A stretch of DNA of 64,000 nucleotides, taken from positions 248,001 to 312,000 of the forward strand of contig DJXN01000015.1 in the NCBI GenBank assembly GCA_002449765.1, given 5' to 3'. The DNA is from Fibrobacter sp. UBA7003. Lineage in GTDB: Bacteria; Fibrobacterota; Fibrobacteria; Fibrobacterales; Fibrobacteraceae. The notes under the pieces were generated by a model, which was not told where the DNA came from, made no database searches, and saw only the letters and a program-made list of their open reading frames with translations. The position numbers and the translations under genes are program-made. This document shows positions 48,688 to 57,900 of the stretch, one piece after another (within the stretch, counting starts at the first letter, position 1; each line of letters opens with the position of its first letter).

Positions 48688-49994
48688 ATAAAATCGCAGT
48701 AGTACTGATACTATTGCTTTCGTCTGTCCTCTTGGCCGAGACCCAGGAGGAGGTTTACTATCAGGCGTTGAAGGCAGAAGAAGCCGGGGATGTTTCCGGC
48801 TCCCTTTCGTTGTTTGAACGCGCCATCGATATCGGCGGCGAATATACCGACGAAATCCGCGAAATTGTGAACGAATACTACGATGCCCTGGGAATCTCCC
48901 GTGACGGCAGTTCGGTCTCGTTCCGTCTTCAGGGCGATGTGGGCGGCTATGCCCTGCGCTACGATGATTTTTCCGCTTCGGATTCGAGCGCCCGATATGG
49001 CGGAGATGCTTACCTGACGCTGAACGCGTTCCTGGACTGGAACGTGGGCGACTGGATCCACTCCTTTGGCCTCTCTTTTGCGATGGACCGCATTTTTGCG
49101 GACAACGTCCCCGTGCTGGACACTTGTACCTGGATGCTGGTGCCCGGGATTGAGTATTCCCTTGTTGGGGAAAGCCTCATGCTCGATGTTGGCATGGAAT
49201 ACAACATCTACGACATGGATAAGTTTGAACCCGCCGCGTTCCTATGGTTCGAGTTCGATGCGAAACGCTTCGAGAAACAGCGTATCGGAGCCGCGATTTG
49301 GGGCTATACCCGTTGGGGCGGGAATACGACTGCGGCCGTCTATGCGACGTGGCACCGGACTGTGCCGCTGGGCCTGAACGGCCAGGTCTATGCGGGTGTT
49401 AAGTACGAGGCCGATTCCCTCGCCGATGTCATCGGCTATGTCGACAAGCTCTCGGAAGATTGCGAGCGGAACGAATTCGGAATGTGTGTTGACGGAAGCA
49501 TGCCCCCCGGGACGATGCCCCCCTTTACGGATTTCTGGGGGGAGTGCGTCAGGGACCATGGCGAGGAAGTCTGTGCCGATTCCAGGAATGGCATCCTGCA
49601 ATCGTATATGGATGCTGCCTACGCCGACTGGCTAGAACAGATGGCGCAGGCGGAAACTTCCGATGTGGAAATGGAATACCGTATGAGCCGTTGGATTGGC
49701 CCTACGGTCCGCTCGAAGATTTCGTACCGGTTCCGGAACAGGCTTTCCCTGGAATCCAAGATGAACCTGCTGTACGCGTTCTTGGTGGATGGCGCGTCTA
49801 GCGAATACGAGAAGATGCGCAAGTTCTCTGTCTCGTGGGGCCTTTCGCTCGGATGGAACCCGAACATTTTCACGTTTTACGTTGGCTTCGAGCAGCTCTA
49901 CCTGCATTACTGGCTTCCCAACAGCCTCAAGAACTATTTCCCCGACAACAGCCTCGTGAACGAAGTGAAGCTCGGGGTGAAATTCGACATCTAG
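48684..49994 (+). CDS. Outer-membrane barrel-like protein
   Basis: The start at 48684 gives a signal peptide (MNKIAVVL, core, LLA-E). The 436-residue protein has a short TPR-like helix pair (about 20-65), then alternating strands rich in Tyr, Trp and Phe (S-V-S-F-R-L-Q-G-D-V, F-G-L-S-F-A-M-D, H-R-T-V-P-L-G-L-N-G-Q-V-Y-A-G-V-K-Y), ending K-L-G-V-K-F-D-I. This is a beta-barrel with a Cys-containing loop at about 265-310. Likely the main product of the sigma-54 operon. Confidence 0.8.
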   Translation: MNKIAVVLILLLSSVLLAETQEEVYYQALKAEEAGDVSGSLSLFERAIDIGGEYTDEIREIVNEYYDALGISRDGSSVSFRLQGDVGGYALRYDDFSASDSSARYGGDAYLTLNAFLDWNVGDWIHSFGLSFAMDRIFADNVPVLDTCTWMLVPGIEYSLVGESLMLDVGMEYNIYDMDKFEPAAFLWFEFDAKRFEKQRIGAAIWGYTRWGGNTTAAVYATWHRTVPLGLNGQVYAGVKYEADSLADVIGYVDKLSEDCERNEFGMCVDGSMPPGTMPPFTDFWGECVRDHGEEVCADSRNGILQSYMDAAYADWLEQMAQAETSDVEMEYRMSRWIGPTVRSKISYRFRNRLSLESKMNLLYAFLVDGASSEYEKMRKFSVSWGLSLGWNPNIFTFYVGFEQLYLHYWLPNSLKNYFPDNSLVNEVKLGVKFDI

Positions 49995-50022
49995 CGCAGC
50001 ATTTGATGCTGATTTTGGGGAA

Positions 50023-50056
50023 AAGAAAAGAGGGCGGATGAACCGTCCTCTTTTCA
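50023..50056. terminator. Bidirectional terminator between barrel gene and tRNA-Ala
   Basis: A 13-bp stem GAAAAGAGGGCGG/CCGTCCTCTTTTC with loop ATGAA; on the - strand it is followed by TTTTCCCC and lies directly after the tRNA. Confidence 0.75.
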
Positions 50057-50129
50057 TGGAGATAGTGGGAGTCGAACCCATGACCTACAGATTGCGAACC
50101 TGTCGCTCTACCAACTGAGCTATATCCCC
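50057..50129 (-). tRNA. tRNA-Ala(CGC)
   Basis: 73 nt; acceptor GGGGATA/TATCTCC includes the G3-U70 pair that marks alanine tRNA. Anticodon loop TTCGCAA (anticodon CGC, codon GCG), T-loop GGTTCGACTCC, discriminator A, CCA not encoded. Confidence 0.92.
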
Positions 50130-50140
50130 GTAAGTGATGC

Positions 50141-50148
50141 CAAATATA
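50141..50148 (-). promoter_or_regulatory. tRNA-Ala promoter box TATATTTG
   Basis: An exact TAnnTTTG box ends 11 nt before the mature tRNA 5' end. Confidence 0.65.
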
Positions 50149-50230
50149 TCTTATAAGTGCGCTTCCGTCAAGTGTGGATGCCTCAAAAATCGCATTTTGA
50201 TGCAGATTTGGCGATAGATTCGTCTACTGG

Positions 50231-53200
50231 CTATTTGTTCCTGTTTTCCACGAGCTCGGTGGCGAGTTTCTTCATGCCGTTGAAATCCCACTTGCCGCTC
50301 CCGAGCTTGGGGATGCTTTCGACATTGAATACGGAACCCGGCAGCATCAGCGGGGGAATTCCGGACTTTCGCAGCCTGCGCGAGATTTCCTCGACGTCGC
50401 AGTCGCCATTCACGAGCAGCACGATGCGTTCGCCCTTCACCGAATCGGGGACGGCGGTCACGGCGAATTCCATGTTGTCGAGGATTTTCGATTCGGCAAT
50501 GCGGAGCTCCACGGCGGTAAGCGAAATCATTTCGCCGCCGAGTTTCGCGAACCGGCTGTAGCGGCCGAGAATCTGGACGAACCCGTCGGGGGTGAGCTTG
50601 CACTTGTCGCCCGTCTTGTACCAGCGTCTGCCGTCGATCTCGATGACGACGGAATCCGTCTTTTCCGGATCCTTGAGGTAGCCCTTCATTACCTGCGGGC
50701 CGGACACGACAAGCATGCCCTCTTCGCTTTGCGGCATGAACTCGTTGGTCTCGGGGTCGATGATTGCCGCGATGGAACCCGGGACTCCCATGCCGATGCT
50801 CGACAGGTCGCAGCACTTTTCGAGGGTGAGGAAGTCGTCGAGCAGTGCGTTCGGGGCATTGAGCGTGGCAAGCGGCGTGAGTTCCGTGCAGCCGTAGCCT
50901 TCGTAGATATCCTTTCCGAACTTGAGCTTGAATGTCTCGCGCATCTCGGGACGGAGCTTTTCGGCACCTGCGATGATGTAGCGGAGCGAATCGAGGCACA
51001 TGGGGTGGACCCAGCGGCTCACGACGATGGCGCGGAGGAACGTGGGCGTGCCCATCATGATGGTCGTCTTGTACTGGGCGCACACGCGGGCAAGCGTCTT
51101 GATGTCGGTCGGGTCGGGGCAGAGCACCATGGGAACGCCGTCCAAAAGCGGCATCATGAACGTGAGCGTGAAGCCGAAGGAATGGAACAGGGGCAGGAGC
51201 GCCGTCATTACGTCGGTGCGGCGGAGCTTGATGATGTGGTCGCCCTGCTGCGCGTTCGAGATGACATTCTTGTGCGTGAGCTCCACGCCCTTCGGCGAAC
51301 CTTCGGAACCGGAACTGAAGAGGATGACTGCATCGTCGGAAAGCTTGGCGGAAGTGAACCAGAGCCTGCGGAGGATGGGCTTGGGAGTCGCGATGACTAT
51401 GAACGTTGAGAAGATACGGTCGAACGTGGTAATCTTCGCTTCTTCCTCGTCGAGGTAGATCATTTTGCATTTCCCGGCAATTTGCCCGAACGCGGGGTTC
51501 CTGCCGCAGATTTTCTCGTAGAACGCGCGTGTCGTGACGACCGTGGAAACATCGGCCTTCTCGATGCAGCCGAGGATGGTGTCGACGGGGGAGGAATAGT
51601 TGAGGTTCACGCTGGTCTTTCCGGCGCCCAGGATGGACATGATGCCGAGTGCCGCGTCGCGGCTGGTCGCGAGCATGAATCCCACGTTCTGGTCGTTCCT
51701 TGCGACGGAGCGGATTTTCTTGCCGAAGTAGTGGCAGAGGCGAATCATTCCGTAGCCGCTCACGTGGTTGCCTGCGGGGTCGATAAGGATGACTCGGCTG
51801 CGGCGTTTGCGCATGGCCTTGAACCAGAGCGGGACAATCGATTCGGAGTGGTCCATCGCCATGTTCCAGATGTCGGTGGCGAGGAACTGCAGGTCTTTGC
51901 GGATTTGCTTCTCGCTGGCGTCTGTGGGGAGCGGCTTCCCGAATCCGACGCTGATGACGCGGTTGAAGGATTGCGGACGGTTGACGCATTCGGAGGCTTG
52001 GCTGTAGCGGCTGCCCCAGAGCCCTTGGATGTAGAACGGCACAATCTGGGCGCCTGTACCCTCGATTGCCTTGGAGTAGTCGAGGGAGAATGTCGAAACG
52101 AAGGGAGTTTTCGAGACTTCGCCCTCGGGGAAGATGACGACAGCTTCGCCATTCAGGAGCGCCTTGCGGATTTCTTCCATGGCGGGGGCCGGGTCGCGCC
52201 TGTTGATGTCGATGACGAATTTTCCGTGCGAAAGCCAGCGCAGGTACCAGTCGGCGAACGTGTTCCTGTTGCTTGCGATGCGGAGCGGCCTTGGGCTCGA
52301 CATCTGGAGTACGGCCCAGTCGATAAAGCTGAAGTGCGGCCCCACCAGGAGGAGGGGGCCCGTCTCGGGGATGTTCTGCACGCCCATCACCTTGACGCGG
52401 TAGCGGAATACGAAAGCGAATGCGAATCGCAGTGCCGCGCGCAGCAGGGCCATCGGGGTCTGCCTGAGGTTCGTGATGAAGGTCAGCGCCAGGATGACCG
52501 CGAGGATCATGAAGCAGTGGTCGACCGTTATTGGCGTAAAGATGAGTAATAGTGTCTGCCCGCCCATGATGAGCACGAGGAACGCCATCTGGATGCAGTT
52601 GGCGACGGCATGGATGCGGCCTGCTGTGTCGGGACGCGTGAAACTCTGGATGACCGTGCGGAGGATGACGAATGCGGAGCCGGCGCAGAATCCGATGATG
52701 CCATAGAGGATGCCCTGGAGCCAGTCGTTGTGTACGAAGGGTAGTGCGACCATCGTGCCAGCCGATACGGCGGCCGAGAAGGGGATGAATCCGGTCTCGA
52801 CGAATCCCTTGGATGCCCAGCTTGCCGACAGGGCGCCGATGACGTAGCCCAGCGTGACGATGAACATCGAGATGGGAATGACCGCCGTGTTGAGCATGTC
52901 GGTCATGTTCTGGATGAGGATGAGGAATATCTGCGTCACGCCCCAGAACGCGGAAAGCCCGAGGATGGAAAGGCGCACGATGGGGTGGCTCCAGGTGGCG
53001 GAGAAGTTGCGCATCGGGGAACGAAGCTTGAGCGAATCGTGGTGTGCTCCGACGCGGATGCAGAACCCGGCGATGGTCGCGACGACGCTGAGTCCAAGGT
53101 AAATCCAGAGAGTAAGGTCAATGCTTACGGGGGAATCGGGCCTGCCCGAAAGCCCCATGGCGAAGAACGCCGCGCCCGCCGTGCCGAGGACGGAGAGCAC

Positions 53201-53629
53201 CATGTACCAGGAGTTGATTTTTACGAGGTCTTCGCTTTCGACCATCTCCTTCATGATGCCGAGCTTTGCGGGGCTCAGTACCGCGAGGAAAATGCCGTAG
53301 AGGCCGAGAAGACCGTAGGCGACCCATTCGGCGCCGGCCACGTAGCACACGACAATCGCGATGACGGAGGCCAGCATCCCCACGGACGACCATGCCATCA
53401 CGCGACCCTTGTGGAAGTGGCCTGCGAAGTAGCTTGCCGCGGGCATCATGAATATGCTCGGGGCAAAAATGGCGACCTGGAGTAACATACTGCGCCACCA
53501 GAACGCGGACCCCTCGAATGAGAATGACAGCCAGCGCTGGAAGTGGACGAACAGGCCCATCTGCACAAAAATGCTGCAAAAGACGAACAACAGGAACGCG
53601 AAGACGCTGGGGTACTTGCTCAGTTTCAT
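50231..53629 (-). CDS. Lysophospholipid transporter / acyltransferase / acyl-ACP synthetase fusion
   Basis: The 1132-residue protein joins three parts. Residues 1-about 400 form a 12-span MFS transporter like LplT (A-V-L-S-P-A-K-L-G-I-M near 115). A PlsC acyltransferase follows with H-F-S-F-I-D (H431-x4-D436) and an F-P-E-G motif. Then comes an AMP-forming acyl-ACP synthetase with L-F-S-S-G-S-E-G-S-P-K-G at about 768. In E. coli lplT and aas are separate adjacent genes (397 and 719 residues); here all are one chain. It should flip lysophospholipids inward and re-acylate them. Confidence 0.92.
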   Translation of the reverse strand: MKLSKYPSVFAFLLFVFCSIFVQMGLFVHFQRWLSFSFEGSAFWWRSMLLQVAIFAPSIFMMPAASYFAGHFHKGRVMAWSSVGMLASVIAIVVCYVAGAEWVAYGLLGLYGIFLAVLSPAKLGIMKEMVESEDLVKINSWYMVLSVLGTAGAAFFAMGLSGRPDSPVSIDLTLWIYLGLSVVATIAGFCIRVGAHHDSLKLRSPMRNFSATWSHPIVRLSILGLSAFWGVTQIFLILIQNMTDMLNTAVIPISMFIVTLGYVIGALSASWASKGFVETGFIPFSAAVSAGTMVALPFVHNDWLQGILYGIIGFCAGSAFVILRTVIQSFTRPDTAGRIHAVANCIQMAFLVLIMGGQTLLLIFTPITVDHCFMILAVILALTFITNLRQTPMALLRAALRFAFAFVFRYRVKVMGVQNIPETGPLLLVGPHFSFIDWAVLQMSSPRPLRIASNRNTFADWYLRWLSHGKFVIDINRRDPAPAMEEIRKALLNGEAVVIFPEGEVSKTPFVSTFSLDYSKAIEGTGAQIVPFYIQGLWGSRYSQASECVNRPQSFNRVISVGFGKPLPTDASEKQIRKDLQFLATDIWNMAMDHSESIVPLWFKAMRKRRSRVILIDPAGNHVSGYGMIRLCHYFGKKIRSVARNDQNVGFMLATSRDAALGIMSILGAGKTSVNLNYSSPVDTILGCIEKADVSTVVTTRAFYEKICGRNPAFGQIAGKCKMIYLDEEEAKITTFDRIFSTFIVIATPKPILRRLWFTSAKLSDDAVILFSSGSEGSPKGVELTHKNVISNAQQGDHIIKLRRTDVMTALLPLFHSFGFTLTFMMPLLDGVPMVLCPDPTDIKTLARVCAQYKTTIMMGTPTFLRAIVVSRWVHPMCLDSLRYIIAGAEKLRPEMRETFKLKFGKDIYEGYGCTELTPLATLNAPNALLDDFLTLEKCCDLSSIGMGVPGSIAAIIDPETNEFMPQSEEGMLVVSGPQVMKGYLKDPEKTDSVVIEIDGRRWYKTGDKCKLTPDGFVQILGRYSRFAKLGGEMISLTAVELRIAESKILDNMEFAVTAVPDSVKGERIVLLVNGDCDVEEISRRLRKSGIPPLMLPGSVFNVESIPKLGSGKWDFNGMKKLATELVENRNK

Positions 53630-53665
53630 AGATCCTCGAAAAGATGCTTAATAATAGAATTATGT

Positions 53666-53673
53666 AGAATATA
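53666..53673 (-). promoter_or_regulatory. Promoter box TATATTCT of the fusion gene
   Basis: A TAnnTTTG-like box lies about 37 bp before the ATG at 53629; leader without a strong ribosome-binding site. Confidence 0.4.
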
Positions 53674-53793
53674 GGGAAGTGTTCGCTTAAGGTCAAAAAA
53701 CTTACAATTTTATTACTTTTGGCCGGTCGTCGGGCATGTTCCAAGTCGGAAAGTTTTTTTTGAAAAAAATTTTCTTTTATTCGAAAAGAAAGT

Positions 53794-53801
53794 TATATTT
53801 T
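53794..53801 (+). promoter_or_regulatory. Promoter box TATATTTT
   Basis: It lies 48 bp before the ATG at 53850; the leader carries GGAGG just upstream of the start. Confidence 0.5.
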
Positions 53802-53849
53802 CGGCAAGGATGGTATTGGGATCACCAATCCTTAGAGACGGAGGAGTCT

Positions 53850-54893
53850 ATGAAAGCAAAAGTTCTTGCTGTTGGTATGGCCGTTGCAGCGTCGTTTGCG
53901 TTTGCAGAGTATGTGAATCCTGAAATCTGGTTCGATGGAACTGATGCAGAAATGTGGATAAGTACCCCTAATCCAGAAAATCTTTCGCATGACCCAGGAA
54001 TACTTGGCAGCTATTGGTACGATCTTGATGACCGCAAGAATGACCATGGTGGGTCTTATATCGCGTATCCGTACGACACCACGGGTTATAACGGCTCGTT
54101 GATCGCTCCGATGATTGACAGTCTCGGCTACTTGGCTGTCAAGTACCGTCTGGAAGACCCGACAACTACGGGGCAAACAGAAGAATATCCTTACAACTTC
54201 GTCAAGTTCGGCTTCAATATAGTTCAAATGGGCGACCCTGGGCTCGACATTTCGTCGATCGGGGGGCTTTGTGCCACTTATACCTCAGATATGGAAGTAT
54301 GGCTTGAGGTCATTACAGACAAAACCGGCAACACCCCATGTTTTGCGAAGCTTCCCAAGGCTGTAGAGCCGACGACGGTTGACAAGGCAATCGAGGATTT
54401 TGCTCAGCCGACGTGGGCTGCTGATTCTAACAAAGTTGCCAGTTGCATGGAGGCGTTCAAGGCCGCTCGGTCTGTCATGTTTAAAATCGATGGCGGTGCG
54501 TCTGTGGCGGATGGCGAACTTCGTATTTTCGAGGTCGGTCCCAAAGGGACTTGTAAGGGCGGAAAGACAGTTAAGGATTATTGGCCCGGATCCGGATGCA
54601 AGTCCGATGGCGATGGACATGCGCAATGTCCGCCGTGTGGTGGTCCTGGATGTTTCACCAAACTTAGCGGATTGAAAACCGTTTCGTCTGCATCGATTTC
54701 TGTGTTGGGCCGATTGGTGACCTTGAACGGACTTGGGCAGAACGTGCAGTACAAACTTTTCGACATGCAGGGCAACGTGGTCCGTAGTGGCTATGCCGCT
54801 GGGAACATCGATTTCGGCGGCGTAAAGTCCGGTAGCTACCTGCTCAAGGTCAAGGGCAATCTGGAACTGACCGAGAAGATTGTGCTGAAGTAG
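53850..54893 (+). CDS. Secreted protein with T9SS-like C-terminal domain
   Basis: The start at 53850 follows GGAGGAG and gives a signal peptide (MKAKVLAVG .. AFA-E). The 347-residue protein has a galactose-binding-like beta region (about 25-260) with G-S-Y-W-Y-D-L-D-D and several Cys. A Cys/Gly/Pro-rich hinge follows (about 245-272). The last 75 residues are of the type A sorting-domain kind: Y-K-L-F-D-M-Q-G-N-V-V-R-S-G, then G-V-K-S-G-S-Y-L-L-K-V, ending K-I-V-L-K. It is probably exported through a type IX system and may bind plant polysaccharide; the ligand is inferred only. Confidence 0.8.
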   Translation: MKAKVLAVGMAVAASFAFAEYVNPEIWFDGTDAEMWISTPNPENLSHDPGILGSYWYDLDDRKNDHGGSYIAYPYDTTGYNGSLIAPMIDSLGYLAVKYRLEDPTTTGQTEEYPYNFVKFGFNIVQMGDPGLDISSIGGLCATYTSDMEVWLEVITDKTGNTPCFAKLPKAVEPTTVDKAIEDFAQPTWAADSNKVASCMEAFKAARSVMFKIDGGASVADGELRIFEVGPKGTCKGGKTVKDYWPGSGCKSDGDGHAQCPPCGGPGCFTKLSGLKTVSSASISVLGRLVTLNGLGQNVQYKLFDMQGNVVRSGYAAGNIDFGGVKSGSYLLKVKGNLELTEKIVLK

Positions 54894-54951
54894 ATGCTCC
54901 GTAAAAAGGTCGCTTTGTATTGAAATTTTGCACAAATGTTCACTAAAAATT

Positions 54952-54974
54952 AGACGGCTAGGCCGTCTTTTTTT
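54952..54974 (+). terminator. Terminator before uvrA, fused to the uvrA promoter
   Basis: A 7-bp stem AGACGGC/GCCGTCT with loop TAG and a T-run; the last T of the run is the first base of the TATATTTG box of uvrA. Confidence 0.75.
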
Positions 54975-54981
54975 ATATTTG
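54974..54981 (+). promoter_or_regulatory. uvrA promoter box TATATTTG
   Basis: An exact TAnnTTTG box ends 4 nt before the uvrA ATG; leaderless transcript predicted. Confidence 0.65.
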
Positions 54982-54985
54982 GGGC

Positions 54986-57900
54986 ATGACCAAGTCTATC
55001 GAAATCCGCGATGCGCACGAACATAACCTCCGCCATGTGAACCTTTCCATTCCCCGCGATTCCATCGTGGTGGTAACCGGCGTTTCCGGTTCGGGCAAGT
55101 CGAGCCTCGCGTTCGATACGGTGTTCCAGGAAGGCCAGCGCCGCTTTGTGGAGTCGCTTTCGGCGTATGCGCGCCAGTTCATCGGCCGCATGAAGCACCC
55201 CGAGGTGGAGAGCGTGCGCGGTATCTCGCCGACGATTTCGATCGACCAGAAGACGGTGAACCGTAACCCGCGTTCCACAGTGGGTACGGTGGTAGAAATC
55301 TTGGATCATTACCGTTTGCTTTTTGCGCGCTTGGGCGTGCCGCATTGCCCCGATTGTGGGCGCGTGATTCAGGCGCAGACGGTAGACCAAATTGTCGATA
55401 ATTTGTATGTGAGCGACGAGGGCAAGCAGATTACGGTGATGGCGCCGATTGTGCAGGAGCGCAAGGGCGAATACCGCAAGGAACTGGCCGAACTCAAGGA
55501 AAACGGATTTGTGCGTGCCCGCGTGGATGGCGTGATTTACCGCCTGGAAGATGTTCCCGCGCTTGTGCGTTACGAGAAGCATACGATTGAAGCGGTGATT
55601 GACCGCTTGACGCTGGAACGCAAGAACATGAGCCGCCTGCGCGAGGCGCTGGAAGGCGCACTGAAATTGACCGACGGAAAGTTGGTGAGTTTCTTGCTGG
55701 CTGCGGCTGGTTCTGCGGGTGCGGGGGATGCGTCGCAGACTGGAAATGCGTCGGCCAAGGAAGAATATCGCCTGCAGGGCACGCTCTTGGCTTGCCCCAA
55801 GTGCGGCATCTCCATTCCGGAACTGGAACCGCGGTTCTTCAGCTTCAACGATCCGAAGGGCCGTTGCCCCGCCTGTAAGGGCATGGGCGAAAGCTACAAG
55901 TTCGACTTGGATTTGATTATCCCGGACAAGACGAAGTCCATCAAGGACGGCTGCATTGCGACCATCAAGAAGGACGACGGCACGCTGATTTTCAGCGATT
56001 TCGGTCGCCGCAACCTGCGCAACATCGCGAACGAGATGCATTTTTCGCTCGATACGCCGTGGAACAAGCTCAAGAAGGCGCAACAGGATGCCGTCTTGTA
56101 CGGCACGCCCAGCGGGAGCGAACGGGGAATCATGCCCATCATGGAAGAACTGTGGGACATGTGGCACATCTACCACTTCCGCAAGTACATGCAGATAGGC
56201 ATTTGCCCTGAATGCCACGGCACGCGCATCAACCGTACGGCGAATGCGGTCACGTTCCATGGAGTGAATCTGACTGAGATGACGGAATGGTCCGTCGAGA
56301 AGTCGGTGGAATTTTTCAACAAGATTGACTTGTCCGAAAAGGAAAAGCGAATTGGCAAGGAAATTCTGAAGGAGATTCGCGGGCGACTTTCTTTCTTGAA
56401 TGCGGTGGGGCTTGGCTACTTGAATATCAACCGCAAGGCGTCTACACTTTCGGGCGGTGAAGCGCAGCGAATCAGGCTTGCAAGTGCCGTGGGCGCCGGT
56501 CTGCAGGGCGTGCTTTACGTGCTTGACGAGCCGAGCATCGGGCTCCACCCCCGCGATAACGATAAACTGCTCGGGATGTTGGAACATTTGCGTGCGCAGG
56601 GTAACTCCCTGATTATCGTGGAACACGACGAAGACACCATGCGCCATGCGGACTGCGTGATTGACGTGGGGCCGGGTGCCGGCGTGGAAGGCGGTCGCGT
56701 AATTGCGGCTGGAACCGTCGAGGAACTCGAAAAGAATAAGGCGTCGCTGACGGGTGCGTACCTGAGCGGCCGTAAGGCAATCGAGATTCCCGAAAAGCGC
56801 AAGAAGATTGACAAGAATACGCCGAAACTCAAGATTTGCGGTGCCGCCGAGAATAATCTCAAGAACATCGATGTGGAAATTCCGCTGGACGGTGCGCTCA
56901 CGGTGGTGACGGGCGTGTCGGGCTCCGGCAAGAGTACGCTGATTAATCAGATTCTGCGCCGCGAATTGGCCCGCGTGTTCTACAATTCCGAAGAACCGGT
57001 AGGCAAGTTCGACCATCTGGAAGGCCTCGAAAACATCGACAAGGTGATTGAAATCGACCAGACGCCCATTGGCCGCACGCCGCGAAGCAACCCGGCAACG
57101 TACACGAAAATTTGGGACGATATCCGCGACCTTTTCGCCAGCATGGAAGAAAGCAAGATTCGCGGTTACAGCAAGAGCCGATTCAGTTTTAACGTGAAGG
57201 GCGGACGCTGCGATGCCTGCGAAGGCGCTGGCGTGAAAATCGTGGACATGCACATTCTGCCGAGCGTTCAGGTGACTTGCGAAGTTTGCGGCGGCAAGCG
57301 CTTTAACGATGCAACCCGCGAAGTGTATTTCAAGGGCAAGAACGTCTCCGAAATTTTGGACATGAGCATTGCCGATGCAGCGGAATTCTTCAAGGATATT
57401 CCGAAGATTGCAGAACCGCTGAATTTGCTCGTGGAGGTGGGCCTCGGCTACCTCACTTTGGGCCAGCCTTCGACAACGCTCAGCGGCGGTGAAGCGCAGC
57501 GCATTAAAATTGCTTCTGAACTGCGCCGCCCGGGTACCGGCAAGACGCTTTACCTGCTCGACGAACCGACGACGGGCTTGCATTTCGAAGATATCCGCAA
57601 GCTCATGGATTGCCTGAATCGTCTGCGTAGCCTCGGCAACAGCGTCGTGATTATCGAACACAACCTGGACGTAATCAAGTGCGCCGACTGGATTATTGAC
57701 TTGGGCCCGGATGCGGGTATTCACGGCGGTCGCGTGATTGCGACGGGAACGCCGGAACAGATTGCGAAATGCAAGAAGTCGGAAACGGGCCGCTACCTTG
57801 CGCCGGTGCTTGCGAAAAAGCATGGTGAAAATCATCATTTTGATCGTACGCTCAAGGGCGGCGAGGACTTGTCGCTCGATATCGAGGTGCATGGCGCCCG

